Positions 16,766 through 25,501 of a stretch of 26,168 nucleotides of DNA are shown piece by piece. The notes below the pieces were generated by a model. It was not told where the DNA came from. It was given only the letters and a program-made list of their open reading frames with translations, and ran no database searches. Each line of letters opens with the position of its first letter. Within the stretch, counting starts at the first letter, position 1. The DNA comes from Tubulinosema ratisbonensis. Lineage: Eukaryota > Microsporidia > Tubulinosematidae. The DNA lies in the NCBI GenBank assembly GCA_004000155.1, contig RCSS01000843.1:1185-27352 (forward strand), in the 5' to 3' direction. The translations under genes were made by a program, and so were the position numbers.

Positions 16766-17533
16766 ATGTTCAATTATATTTCTTCTTTTAAAGATTCTAT
16801 TATTGTAATAAATAAGAATAAACTCATATGTGTGAATAATGGAACAATAAAAGAATTAAATCATTCAAATAATATTGTTATTATTGAAGAAAATTATTTT
16901 ATAGACAGTGAAAAAAATTTATACAAAGTAGATAAAGATGTGATGCGATTCATTACTAAATTAGAAAAGGGTGTGTCTAAGCTCTGTTTTTACAAAAATA
17001 ACTTATTTTTAGCTGACAGATTTGGAGATGTTTACAAAATTTCAGAGAAAAATGAATTGATTTTAGGAAATTTAACTTATAACACAAGTTTAGTAATTCA
17101 TAATGATTTAATTTATACATCTGATAAATATGGAAGAATAAGAATTAGTGATTTAAAAGGTACAATACTTTCTTATGAATTTATTTCTAAGAATCCTATC
17201 ATTTCTATGTGTATGATCAGTAAAGGATTGGTTGTTTGTACAACAACTAAATTAATTTTTTTAGACATTTTTTACAAAATTAATTCAGAATTTGATATCT
17301 CAAACATAAGAAAAGTTATAAAATTTGATGATGAATCAGTGTTAGTTTTAGCAGATAAAACAATGTTATTCAATTCGCAAGGTTTAATTTCCACTTTTGA
17401 GTTTGCATTTGATGCTTGTGTAAACAAAAATGATATTTTTTTCATAAACAAAGAAAAAGATTTAATTTATGATAAAAAGATTCTTTTAAAATTGCAAGAT
17501 GATTTTTTAAATTACTTGGATAACTTAAAATAA
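16766..17533 (+). CDS. TRM82: tRNA (m7G46) methyltransferase non-catalytic subunit, Trm82/WDR4-like
   Basis: Trm82 is the beta-propeller partner that stabilises the methyltransferase Trm8 for m7G46 formation in tRNA. The 255-aa protein shows degenerate WD/beta-propeller repeats. The family's most diagnostic stretch is present: LFLADRFGDVYKI (80-92), matching ADK.GDVY of Trm82/WDR4, followed by an ILGNLTYNTSL segment in place of the GH.S.L motif, and YTSDKYGRIRIS (117-128) for the TSDRDEKIRVS motif. The protein is shorter than yeast Trm82 (444 aa) or human WDR4 (412 aa). TATCC lies three bases before the ATG. It is followed by the membrane-protein gene after 152 bp on the same strand. Confidence 0.75.
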   Translation: MFNYISSFKDSIIVINKNKLICVNNGTIKELNHSNNIVIIEENYFIDSEKNLYKVDKDVMRFITKLEKGVSKLCFYKNNLFLADRFGDVYKISEKNELILGNLTYNTSLVIHNDLIYTSDKYGRIRISDLKGTILSYEFISKNPIISMCMISKGLVVCTTTKLIFLDIFYKINSEFDISNIRKVIKFDDESVLVLADKTMLFNSQGLISTFEFAFDACVNKNDIFFINKEKDLIYDKKILLKLQDDFLNYLDNLK

Positions 17534-17685
17534 ACTAATTTTTTCTAACTCTTTTTTACCAATAAACAATTTGTAACATTAATTTACCAATAAAATTTTT
17601 TGTTCTGAAACAAAGAAATTAAAAGTCGTTTTTTCTTACAAAACACGTTTTATCTGAGATATAAAAAAGATGTAATCAGTTTCAT

Positions 17686-18330
17686 ATGGTTTTACTCTTA
17701 GAAAACGAAGGTACCCAAAGGTGTGCTTTAGAAGGCTCAACTATAGAAGCCTTTACCCAAAAACAATTTAGTGATTTGGTAAATGAAAGCTTTTTAAGGC
17801 AGAGTGATTATTACATAGCACGGGTTATTTGTGTTGGTGAAGGGGATGACAAGAAATCTAAAAAGGTTTATTACTGTTATGATGCTAGACAGTTGTGTAA
17901 ATTTGTATTTGAGATGGTTATCTCATCAGAAGGAAGATCAGTGCAAATAAAAAATTTTAAAGATCCAATACACCAGAAACCTATTAGCGAACTTTATTTT
18001 TTTAGATTGAGATATGAATCAGAGACTCCTATGAGGGCTGAGTATGCNGGCAGTCATTTAGATTTTTTAGAGAGTCAGAATTTTAGGTCAAGAATATTTA
18101 ACCAGGAAGAGCCTTTGGATGCTTTAAGTGTGAATTTTAAATTATCGAAACAGCANAAAATACCTTTTTTGACCAAGAAACAGGTTATTTCAGTGCTTGC
18201 CATAATTTTGACNATGATTTTGCTTATTACTTTGTTAGTAATAGCTGTTGACAAAGGTAAACCAAAAGCTGTCACATTAAGTGAAGATATTGATAGAGAA
18301 GCTAGCGAAGAAAAAGAATCTACAGAATAA
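17686..18330 (+). CDS. Single-pass membrane protein of unknown function
   Basis: Not recognised. The 214-aa product has no N-terminal signal. A soluble part (1-160) contains a possible folded core with YYIARVICVGEG (42-53), VYYCYDARQLCKFVF (61-75) and LYFFRLRYESETPM (103-116). One hydrophobic segment (about 166-188, with an ambiguous residue) is followed by a 25-residue acidic tail. This arrangement suggests a type II or C-terminally anchored protein with the main domain in the cytosol. Its codons are clearly less A/T-driven than those of the flanking hypothetical genes, and the lack of low-complexity Lys/Asn runs suggests strong selection. Three N bases leave three residues unread without breaking the frame. 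No CCC motif is seen before the ATG. Confidence 0.8.
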   Translation: MVLLLENEGTQRCALEGSTIEAFTQKQFSDLVNESFLRQSDYYIARVICVGEGDDKKSKKVYYCYDARQLCKFVFEMVISSEGRSVQIKNFKDPIHQKPISELYFFRLRYESETPMRAEYXGSHLDFLESQNFRSRIFNQEEPLDALSVNFKLSKQXKIPFLTKKQVISVLAIILXMILLITLLVIAVDKGKPKAVTLSEDIDREASEEKESTE

Positions 18331-19879
18331 ACTTATATTTATTTAATAACATTAGATTATTTTTTCAAATTTTTTATGATTATTTTTTTATGATTCTTTC
18401 GAAAATTTTTTTATTTTTGAAAATGAAGTAAAATTTTAGCAATCTTTTAGAATTATAAATATAAATCAAAAAAATAATTTTTATTGTTTAACTTATAGAA
18501 TACAAAACTATCAATAAATTTATATTTTTTTTAAGGAAGGAAATTTTTTTAAATGAGAATTTTTTATTATCAATATTTTTTAGCATAACAGATGGGTGCG
18601 TTAATTTGTAAAGGAAGACATGATTATAATAAAAATAAATATTATTGCAATTCATGTATAATTGTCGATTAATTTTTTTCACCTAAGCCATAAATTAAAT
18701 TGATGGTTTTCTCTATTTTATTTAAAAATTAAAAATAAATTAATTTTATTCATACAATAATTTATCTTGGAATATTAAAATGATTTGTTTTATGTGAATA
18801 TTTAATAAAGAAGCATAAAAACCATAGAATTTTATGATGATTAATATTAAGAAATAAAGTTTATTAATAATAATCGTGTTTCTCAGGTCGCACATTGTAC
18901 AGAGGGAGTCTAGGTCAAACCCGCTTAATGTGAATAGAATAATGAAAACTTTCAACCTCTTTTTTTATTTTTCAAAGTTTAATCTATCTCTTATATCCTG
19001 TAAAGTAAAGATAATAATTTATTATAATGCTAATAAATCATCAATTTATCTTTTTAACAAAATGGGACATTACAATAAACAAGCAAATAATATTTTCACA
19101 AAACCTTTTACATTTCTCATGGCTAGAGAAATAAAAGTAAAAAAATTTACAATGATCTTTTAATTGTGACTAATTTTTTTAGTTGTTTAAAAAAGAGAAA
19201 TCGGTATTAAGATTTTTTGCTATAACTTTTATATAAAAAATAAATATCTAGTCATAAGAAACATATGGTGAAACATGTTTCTATAAATTAGGTATAGCAC
19301 AAGATGTTGTGAGCCTTTCACCCGCTAAAACTCCACTCCTAGCACATTATCCACTATCTAAATCTATCTTAACTTGCAGGTTTGTTACAGGTATATTAAG
19401 GATCATGATTTATTCGTTGAAGGACTTTTTAAAATTCATTAATGTTTTATTATGATTTTATTCAAAAAATATTTAATTTTTGAGATTCATTTTTTTAAAT
19501 TTTCTCTGTCTGAAGATTATTTAATAAAATAAAAGTCATTTTAAACTAATAAATTTATTTTCTTTATTGTTTACTGACAGCTTATTAAATTTAAAAAAAT
19601 ATGATGAATCTTTTTTGTGATTGCTAATTTGTTTTAAATATAAAATAATATATTTTATTTATTTCGTGTATTTCTTAAAAATTTTTATAATCAATCAAAT
19701 TTATGTAAATTTTATGAAAATTTAATACTTAAACCTAAAAAAAAAGAAACTTAAAATTTATTACAGTTTTGATAAATGAAATTCTTAGAAAAAGTAAAAT
19801 TTTTTTTTGATTTTAACCAGATTGTATTTAAAAAAAATAATTAATTATTTTTATATTTATTTAAGTAAAAAATTAAACC
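18331..19879. other. Long A+T-rich spacer with repeat copy B
   Basis: No supportable gene. The open frames here are short, unmatched and low-complexity. A less A+T-rich islet lies at about 18886-18930 (contains AGGTCAAACCCGC), and dispersed repeat copy B occupies 19174-19396. The right end holds the CysRS promoter. Confidence 0.65.
19174..19396 (+). repeat. Dispersed repeat family, copy B (full length, decayed)
   Basis: Aligned with 9551-9775 over its length in the same orientation. A 21-base identical core is at 19311-19331. Most differences replace G or C in copy A with A or T here, so copy B looks older or more mutated. Both copies end at a TTACAGGT sequence. Confidence 0.75.
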
Positions 19880-21361
19880 ATGAGCGAAAATGACTGGATA
19901 AAACCAAAAGAATTAACCACAAAACTAACATTTTATAATTCAATAACAAAAAGAAAAGATATATTCATTCCAAGAGAAGATAATAAAATCAAGTGGTACG
20001 TATGCGGACCTACTGTTTATGACTCATCACACATAGGTCATGCCAGAACATACATCTCTTTTGATATCATGAGAAGTATTCTAGAAAACTATTTTGGGTA
20101 CGAAGTGATTTACACCATGAACATAACAGACATTGATGATAAAATAATAAAAAAAGCAAACGAAGAGAACAAAGATACAAAATTTATCACCCAGAAATAC
20201 GAAAGAGAATTTTTTGATGATTTAAAAGCTTTGGGAGTGAAATATCCTACTTTTGTTACAAGAGTGACTGATTATTTGGAAAAAATTACTGATTTTATTG
20301 AAGTATTAGAGGAAAAAGGGTATGTATACGAANCAAATGGCAGTGTTTACTTTGATTTAAAAAAGTATAAAAGTAAATTTAAGCATCCATTGTTTGTACC
20401 ACCAGACGCAGTGGATGAAAGTGAGACGGAAACAGAGAAGAAAAGCAAAATTGATTTTGTGCTTTGGAAAAAGGCAAAAAATAACGAACCAAGGTATCCT
20501 TCTAAGTGGGGAGAAGGCAGACCAGGTTGGCACATTGAGTGTTCTGTCATGGCTACTGACATTTTAGGAGAATTGGACATTCACTCTGGTGGAATTGATT
20601 TAGCTTTTCCGCATCATGAAAATGAAATAGTACAAAGTCAATCATACTTGGATTCTAACCAATGGGTAAATTACTTTTTACACACTGGTCATTTACACAT
20701 CCAAGGATGTAAAATGTCAAAATCATTGAAAAACTTTATAACAATCAAAGAAATGCTTAAAGAATACACTCCTAGAGAAATAAGATTACTTTTCTTGATA
20801 CACAATTGGGATAGTGACATGGAATACAGTATTGAATCAATTGAGTATGCCAAGAAAATTGAACAGAAAATTACAAATTTTATTTCTACAACAGAATCAA
20901 AAATAAATGATTCTACTTTGGAGAATTCTTTTAGTAAACTCGTAATTACCGAAGAAAAAGAAACAATCAACTTTTTTTACAAAATACAATCACAAATTCA
21001 CAACACACTTTGCAATAACATTGATACTCAAAAATGTGTTAATTTTCTTTTAGAATTAATTAACTTTGTAAACAAAAGAAATGATATCAAAAAAAGTGAA
21101 TTAGTTTTGATTTTAGGATACGTCAAAAAGATTTGTAAAATTTTTGGGTTAAATTTCTCAGAGGTAATTGAAAATTCTGATGATTTAAAATTGGCTGAAT
21201 TAATTTGTAATTTCAGAAACGAGATAAGAATCTTTGCAAAGGAAAAAAGAGCTCATTCAGAATTATTCGGTTCATGTGACAAAATAAGAGAAAAATTAAG
21301 TGAATTAGGTTTTATTATTGAAGACAAAGGCAAGGAATCTTTGGTAAGAAGAAAAATTTAA
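19880..21361 (+). CDS. CRS1: Cysteinyl-tRNA synthetase
   Basis: Charges tRNA-Cys with cysteine in the cytosol; class I synthetase. The 493-aa protein has WYVCGPTVYDSSHIGHART with the HIGH motif at 51-54, GWHIECSVMATDILG (217-230), the FPHHENEI box (243-250) and KMSKS (278-282). The zinc that selects cysteine would be held by C42, C221, H245 and E249, all present. The helical anticodon-binding part follows. It is close to the compact bacterial length and lacks the long extensions of many eukaryotic cytosolic enzymes. ACC directly precedes the ATG. The small coiled-coil gene starts 36 bp downstream. Confidence 0.96.
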   Translation: MSENDWIKPKELTTKLTFYNSITKRKDIFIPREDNKIKWYVCGPTVYDSSHIGHARTYISFDIMRSILENYFGYEVIYTMNITDIDDKIIKKANEENKDTKFITQKYEREFFDDLKALGVKYPTFVTRVTDYLEKITDFIEVLEEKGYVYEXNGSVYFDLKKYKSKFKHPLFVPPDAVDESETETEKKSKIDFVLWKKAKNNEPRYPSKWGEGRPGWHIECSVMATDILGELDIHSGGIDLAFPHHENEIVQSQSYLDSNQWVNYFLHTGHLHIQGCKMSKSLKNFITIKEMLKEYTPREIRLLFLIHNWDSDMEYSIESIEYAKKIEQKITNFISTTESKINDSTLENSFSKLVITEEKETINFFYKIQSQIHNTLCNNIDTQKCVNFLLELINFVNKRNDIKKSELVLILGYVKKICKIFGLNFSEVIENSDDLKLAELICNFRNEIRIFAKEKRAHSELFGSCDKIREKLSELGFIIEDKGKESLVRRKI

Positions 21362-21397
21362 TAAAATTTAATTTTTTTATATTTTTATATTCTGTTT

Positions 21398-21598
21398 ATG
21401 CGCATGGATCAAGAGGTAATGGATGGGATTGTCATTTCATACACCAAAATTCTACAAGAAATAAAGCAGATCAAAGAAGAAATAAATAAAATTTTTGTGA
21501 TTTTGAATCAAAAGAATAAACAAACAAAGAAAAAAGAAAATATTCTTGAACCAGAAAAAATAAACTGTGACTTTTTTAAATCATTAGAAAATGAATAA
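21398..21598 (+). CDS. Small hypothetical coiled-coil protein
   Basis: Not recognised. The 66-aa product has one amphipathic helix (about 8-48) rich in Ile, Lys, Gln and Glu, typical of a short coiled coil, then a charged tail. A second ATG six bases in (21404) is an equally good start. It is tightly placed between CysRS (36 bp upstream) and the trehalase 3' end (16 bp downstream), a spacing seen for real genes in compact genomes. A small subunit of a larger complex is conceivable, but nothing identifies it. Confidence 0.5.
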   Translation: MRMDQEVMDGIVISYTKILQEIKQIKEEINKIFVILNQKNKQTKKKENILEPEKINCDFFKSLENE

Positions 21599-21614
21599 AC
21601 TAAAATACCTAAAT

Positions 21615-23408
21615 TTATTCTTCTTTAGTTTTACTGATTAAATATTCCAAAATTTCTTTGTATGATTCACAATGATTTTTTTCTTTTTTTAAATCATCAC
21701 CAAACCAATCGATAAATTTTAAAATGGTACCATTTGTCCAACCAAACCCACATTGTGGTGCATATTCACCACCAAAACCTGTCACTCCTGGGCATGTAAT
21801 ATCATATTTCTCAAAAAACTCTTTACAGTTGTCATACCCATCCATTGCTGCTTTAAAAAATGCTTTCGCGCAATGTAAAGCCATTTCCTTTTCATTAATA
21901 CTCAGCAGAAAATTGACAAAGATATGCTGATGTGGTGCCCAGCCGTTTGGAAAATCCCATTGCTGTGTTGTTAAGTTTCCTTCTCCACTGGCAGGTATTC
22001 CCCCAGAATGTGAAAATAATTCTTTATGGTATTTTAACAAAATTTTGTATAAANTAATTTTAGGTTTTACTCCCCAAAGCAATGGTTCAATATTTGAGAA
22101 ATAAAATCTTCCATTGATGTATTTTTCGGATACTAAATTATAATCCATCCAAACTTGTTCCGCTTCATTCCATAAAACTTCATTGATTGCTATTTCTCTA
22201 AGCTTAGCCTTTTCTTTAAACCATGCCGCTTTTTCTAATTCACCTTTTTCTTCCAACAAATATGAAATAATATTTTCATTTCTAAACATCACTGCGTTTA
22301 AATCCACAGGTACTTGTTCATAAGCATTAATTGAACTTAAATCAGTGGATGTTTCTAACCATTTACTAGAAAAATCCCATCCTGNTTCTGCGCCAGTTTT
22401 TAAATTAGAATAAATCATAAAATCACTTCTTTCATTTTGAGTTTTGTAAGTTAACACATCTTCATGGAATGATTCTGGTCTTGGACAATCAGAAGTAACT
22501 TTATACAAACACAAAGAATAAACTTCACCATTTTTCTCCACGTCTACTGATCTGTGCTTTACAAAAAATTCATATTCTAACAATGCCATTTCTAATCCCT
22601 CATTCAAAATCAAAATTTTAAATTTTTCTTTGTTNTATTTGTACAAGGTTAGAAGCATCAAAGGAAAATATGGTGGTTGACTTCTGTAAGCATAATATTT
22701 TCTCATTCCGTTCGGAATGTAACCATAATTTTTAATCACGTAATTAAAATTTTTTATTACATTTTCTGCTGATTGTTCCATTTTACAAACCAATAATCCT
22801 TCCAAGATCCAATAAGTGTCCCAATAGTAATATTCTCTAAACCTACCACCAGGTATAAAGAAGGGATGTGGTATATCGATCAAGGTAGAAACACTAGTTG
22901 GAGTACATTTCTTTCTCTTTCTATAAAGTTTTTTCCACTTAAAATTGATTGCCTCTGCTATTCGTTTCACATCTTCATCAGTGATTCTGTTTAAAATTTC
23001 TAATTCTGGCTGAAAATCTTCTGGGAAACTTTCTTCTAAATCAAAGCCAACCTCACAAAAATGTTGATCAATAAAAGTTTTAAGAATTTTAAGTTTNNTT
23101 TCTTTTANAATTCTTAGCTGCTTTTGTTTCTTTTTGTTTTTAGTTTCTAGGTCTGATGTTAGTCTACGAATATTTTCTTTGATCGCGTCTCTTATTTTCT
23201 TTGAAGAAAGACCATCTAAATTTACTAACCCTAATTTTTCTTCTACCTTTTTAAATGCTTTCTTTGTTTCTGCTAAGCTTTTTTTCATGGGTCTGTCAAC
23301 AAAATCTTTAGAATCCACAGATGGAAGCAATAAATGAGCAGATAGCATTATATTAATATCAAAGTATTCTTTCATGTTTTCTACATAATCTTTTTTCCTG
23401 GCGTGCAT
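21615..23408 (-). CDS. Trehalase (glycoside hydrolase family 37)
   Basis: Splits trehalose into two glucose molecules. Microsporidian spores store trehalose, and its breakdown has been proposed to raise osmotic pressure at germination. The 597-aa protein carries both family signatures: PGGRFREYYYWDTYW (about 186-200) and QWDFPNGWAPHQ (483-494). The general acid Asp lies in the AE-x-GWDFSS motif, the proposed base Glu in FFEKYD (E533), and a closing GGEYAPQCGFGWTNG box is present. There is no N-terminal signal peptide, so the enzyme appears cytosolic as encoded. A basic stretch at about 90-110 includes two ambiguous residues. CCC (23410-23412, complement) lies just before the ATG. It is transcribed away from the TSR2-like gene. 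Confidence 0.95.
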   Translation of the reverse strand: MHARKKDYVENMKEYFDINIMLSAHLLLPSVDSKDFVDRPMKKSLAETKKAFKKVEEKLGLVNLDGLSSKKIRDAIKENIRRLTSDLETKNKKKQKQLRIXKEXKLKILKTFIDQHFCEVGFDLEESFPEDFQPELEILNRITDEDVKRIAEAINFKWKKLYRKRKKCTPTSVSTLIDIPHPFFIPGGRFREYYYWDTYWILEGLLVCKMEQSAENVIKNFNYVIKNYGYIPNGMRKYYAYRSQPPYFPLMLLTLYKXNKEKFKILILNEGLEMALLEYEFFVKHRSVDVEKNGEVYSLCLYKVTSDCPRPESFHEDVLTYKTQNERSDFMIYSNLKTGAEXGWDFSSKWLETSTDLSSINAYEQVPVDLNAVMFRNENIISYLLEEKGELEKAAWFKEKAKLREIAINEVLWNEAEQVWMDYNLVSEKYINGRFYFSNIEPLLWGVKPKIXLYKILLKYHKELFSHSGGIPASGEGNLTTQQWDFPNGWAPHQHIFVNFLLSINEKEMALHCAKAFFKAAMDGYDNCKEFFEKYDITCPGVTGFGGEYAPQCGFGWTNGTILKFIDWFGDDLKKEKNHCESYKEILEYLISKTKEE

Positions 23409-23730
23409 TGGGATTAATCAAAAGGATTATTTATTTTTTTAAACAACCAATAGAAATTAAGGAGATATTTAAATATTTGTGTCGCGAATAAAATTAAAAA
23501 ATTTTTTGTAAACCTTAATTTGGTAATTTTGATCAAACCAAGTAATTTTTTCTAATATTTTATTTTATTTAATTTAATTTATTTTTATTTTATTTTATTT
23601 TATTTTATTTTATTTTATTTTATTTTATTTTATTTTATTTTAAATTATTTTAATTTTATTTTTAAGTTATTTTTTAATTTTATTTTTAAGTTATTTTTTA
23701 ATTTTATTTTATTTTATTTTATTTTTTTGC
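23409..23730. other. Divergent promoter spacer containing a TTTTA microsatellite
   Basis: About 320 bp between the starts of the trehalase (-) and TSR2-like (+) genes. Its central and right parts are the pentanucleotide repeat and derived TTTTTAAGTTA units. No gene is seen. Confidence 0.7.
23586..23641. repeat. (TATTT)n pentanucleotide microsatellite
   Basis: About eleven uninterrupted copies of a TATTT/TTTTA unit. They are followed by two longer units containing TTTTTAAGTTATTTTTTAAT (about 23658-23705) and more TTTTA copies up to the ATG at 23731. The array's length could vary between strains. Confidence 0.9.
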
Positions 23731-24060
23731 ATGGATTCTTTAGAAATAAGATTAAAAAATGCATTAAACAAATGGACAGTAATAAAATTAATAGAACAAC
23801 ATTTATATGAAGATGAATTAGAAACATTACTCAATAACTTAACAGATAGTATACTTAAATTAATAAATAAATGTAAAACTGAGCTAATTTTAATTAAGTA
23901 TGATATTTCTGACTGTTTATTTGATATATTAGATATAAATAATATTGAAACAGATGATTATTCTTGTGATAGTATGGCATTAATATTAATTGATTTATGC
24001 AAAGAATATTATGAAGGAAAGAAAGAATTTTATCATAAAATTACAGGAAATAATTTTTAA
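23731..24060 (+). CDS. TSR2-like pre-rRNA processing / eS26 chaperone (tentative)
   Basis: Yeast Tsr2 escorts ribosomal protein eS26 to pre-ribosomes. The 109-aa protein has the spacing of a Tsr2 core: ALNKWTVIKLIEQ (11-23) for the 'v..W..l..av' helix, LETLLNNLTDSILKLI, DISDCLFDIL (58-67), then IETDDYSCDSMALILIDLCKEYYEG, resembling the 'E..VEDdS...vA..l...y' acidic segment of Tsr2. The acidic C-terminal tail of yeast Tsr2 is missing. Similarity is judged by eye over a short helical protein, so a coincidental match is possible. The start codon follows directly on the TTTTA repeat. Confidence 0.45.
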   Translation: MDSLEIRLKNALNKWTVIKLIEQHLYEDELETLLNNLTDSILKLINKCKTELILIKYDISDCLFDILDINNIETDDYSCDSMALILIDLCKEYYEGKKEFYHKITGNNF

Positions 24061-24323
24061 TATTTAAAATTAATTATTAATATTTAAATTACCAATAATT
24101 ATTTAAATTACCAATAATTATTAATTTTTTTATTTGATTAAAATGAAATATTGATAATTAATTTTAAAAAATAATAATTTTACTTTTAATATTAATTTTA
24201 AAAAATATAAATTTTAAAAAATAATAATTTTACTTTTAATAATTAATAATTTAAAAAATATTAATTTTAAAGAAATAATAATTTAAAAAATATTAATTTA
24301 AAAATTATTAAAAATTATTAAAT
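24061..24323. repeat. A/T-rich spacer of short tandem and dispersed repeats
   Basis: The gap contains two copies of AATTACCAATAATTATT (about 24087-24121) and several copies of TTTTAAAAAATAATAATTTT with CTTTTAA (about 24160-24300). The TSR2-like and L22 genes converge here, so it serves only as 3' flank. Confidence 0.65.
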
Positions 24324-24671
24324 TTATTCTCCTTTATTAGCATCAATTTTATAATAAGCCAATTTATAATTCTTTCTTCCATTAGCAATAATCCTAACCC
24401 AATCCTTAAGCTCTTTCTTATATAAAAACTTATTACCTAAAAACTTAAGACACTTCTTTGGTAATCTAACATTAGCTTCTAATGAAGAAACAATAATAGA
24501 TTCTGAGGTACAAGTTAGCTCAATCTTACCATCCAATTTACCTGTCTTACCATTAATCTTTATCTTTGATTCTAAATACTCTTTAAACTCTTCTACGCTT
24601 AACAAATTATCTCTTACTAAAGCACTACATTCAATCTCAAATGACTTTGTTTCTTCTACAGCTGATTGCAT
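24324..24671 (-). CDS. RPL22: 60S ribosomal protein L22 (eL22)
   Basis: A eukaryote-specific protein on the outer surface of the large ribosomal subunit. The 115-aa product aligns along the family: FEIECSALVRDNLLSVEEF early, then IKINGKTGKLDG (about 37-48), a short strand region, and LKFLGNKFLYKKELKDWVRIIANGRKNYKLAYYKI (about 75-109), which matches KYLTKKYLKK..LRDWLRVVA....YELRYF. The length is near-normal, although the usual acidic tail is almost absent. TTTACCC lies four bases before the ATG on the complement. No intron is evident. Confidence 0.93.
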   Translation of the reverse strand: MQSAVEETKSFEIECSALVRDNLLSVEEFKEYLESKIKINGKTGKLDGKIELTCTSESIIVSSLEANVRLPKKCLKFLGNKFLYKKELKDWVRIIANGRKNYKLAYYKIDANKGE

Positions 24672-24675
24672 TTAA

Positions 24676-24682
24676 GGGTAAA
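24676..24682 (-). promoter_or_regulatory. TTTACCC start-proximal motif of RPL22
   Basis: Reading the complement, TTTACCC ends four bases before the ATG at 24671, as for RPL10A and RPL31. Confidence 0.7.
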
Positions 24683-24711
24683 AAAATTTTAAAAAATAAT
24701 TAAAAAATAAT

Positions 24712-25248
24712 TTATTTATTTAATTCTTCTTTTACAAAAAAATCTTCAATTTTTTTATCTTTAAAACGAATTGGTAACCCAAAATAATTCAAATTATCAA
24801 ACCAGGGACACTTCATGCCTGGTTTTACTCCTAAAGCATCAATCAATTCTTGTGATAAATATCCTGGTTTGACATTTTTAAATTGAATTTCGTAAGAAAA
24901 AAAATGTTTTGTCAAATCACCAAAAGAAAAAAGTTTTCTAAAAGGAACATTCTTTAACAAATCATCCAATGATAAATTAAATAAATTATTTTTTAAATAT
25001 TCTGGCACTAAAAATGGTTTATTAAGTTTGTAAATTGGATTTATTTTTTTATATTTCCAGAAGAATGGCACTGGGATGGTATTTTCTAAAGATTTTAGTT
25101 TGTTTAATAGGTTTACGTTAGAAGAATCTATGTCTTCTATACTAAAATGTTCCGGGTATTCTATTTCTAATTTCATTTTCTCGTATTTTAATTGTCTTTC
25201 TTTGAGTTTGTTAATTTTTTTTGGGATACTTTTTTTCTTTTCTGCCAT
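24712..25248 (-). CDS. CUS1: Minimal splicing factor SF3b subunit 2 (Cus1/SAP145)
   Basis: Part of the SF3b complex of the U2 snRNP, which holds the branch-site helix. The 178-aa protein contains the two core blocks of the family: the DUF382-type stretch YPEHFSIEDIDSSNVN ... LKSLENTIPVPFFWKYK (31-67) with LVPEYLKN, and the PSP-type block KPGYLSQELIDALG (127-140) ... CPWFDNLNYFGLPIRF (147-162). The human protein is 895 aa and yeast Cus1 436, so this is an extreme reduction to the SF3b1/SF3b4-contact region. A basic N-terminus (1-20) could direct nuclear import. No CCC motif is seen. It lies 40 bp from the L22 start on the same strand. Confidence 0.87.
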   Translation of the reverse strand: MAEKKKSIPKKINKLKERQLKYEKMKLEIEYPEHFSIEDIDSSNVNLLNKLKSLENTIPVPFFWKYKKINPIYKLNKPFLVPEYLKNNLFNLSLDDLLKNVPFRKLFSFGDLTKHFFSYEIQFKNVKPGYLSQELIDALGVKPGMKCPWFDNLNYFGLPIRFKDKKIEDFFVKEELNK

Positions 25249-25314
25249 AAAAAAATTAAAAACAATATTTTATGATTAATATATTAATTTATTCTGATTA
25301 TTTTCTCTTTTTAA

Positions 25315-25396
25315 GTCACTATGACCGAGTGGTTAAGGTGTCTGATTAGAAATCAGGTGTGCTCAGCACGCGTAGGTTCAAATCCTGCTGGTGACG
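25315..25396 (+). tRNA. tRNA-Ser (anticodon AGA)
   Basis: A class II tRNA of 82 nt, without intron. Acceptor GTCACTA (25315-25321) pairs with TGGTGAC (25389-25395), with G as discriminator. The D arm contains GAGTGGTTAAGG, the anticodon stem is TCTGA/TCAGG with loop TTAGAAA and anticodon AGA at 25348-25350, and a long variable arm (GTGCTCAGCACGC region) follows. The T arm is GTAGG-TTCAAAT-CCTGC. A run of six T at 25397-25402 is a Pol III terminator. The internal A and B boxes are intact. Confidence 0.96.
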
Positions 25397-25402
25397 TTTT
25401 TT
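25397..25402 (+). terminator. Pol III T-run terminator
   Basis: TTTTTT follows directly after the tRNA discriminator base. Confidence 0.85.
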
Positions 25403-25501
25403 AAAGTATTAAATAACTTTTTAAATATAATTTAAAAATATTTATTTTTATTATTTAAATAATATTTATTTTTATAAATNNNNTTNAAAATTTTATTAAA
25501 T

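Noticed and set aside
18886..18930. tRNA-like T-arm (GGTCAAACCC)
   Set aside because: No matching acceptor, D or anticodon arms could be placed around it, and the B box is imperfect.
18876..19163. 95-codon open frame in the 18.3-19.9 kb spacer
   Set aside because: Low-complexity, no start motif, and no recognisable domain; an accidental frame is more likely.
20347..20970. Minus-strand frames within CysRS
   Set aside because: They are shadows of a strongly supported synthetase gene.
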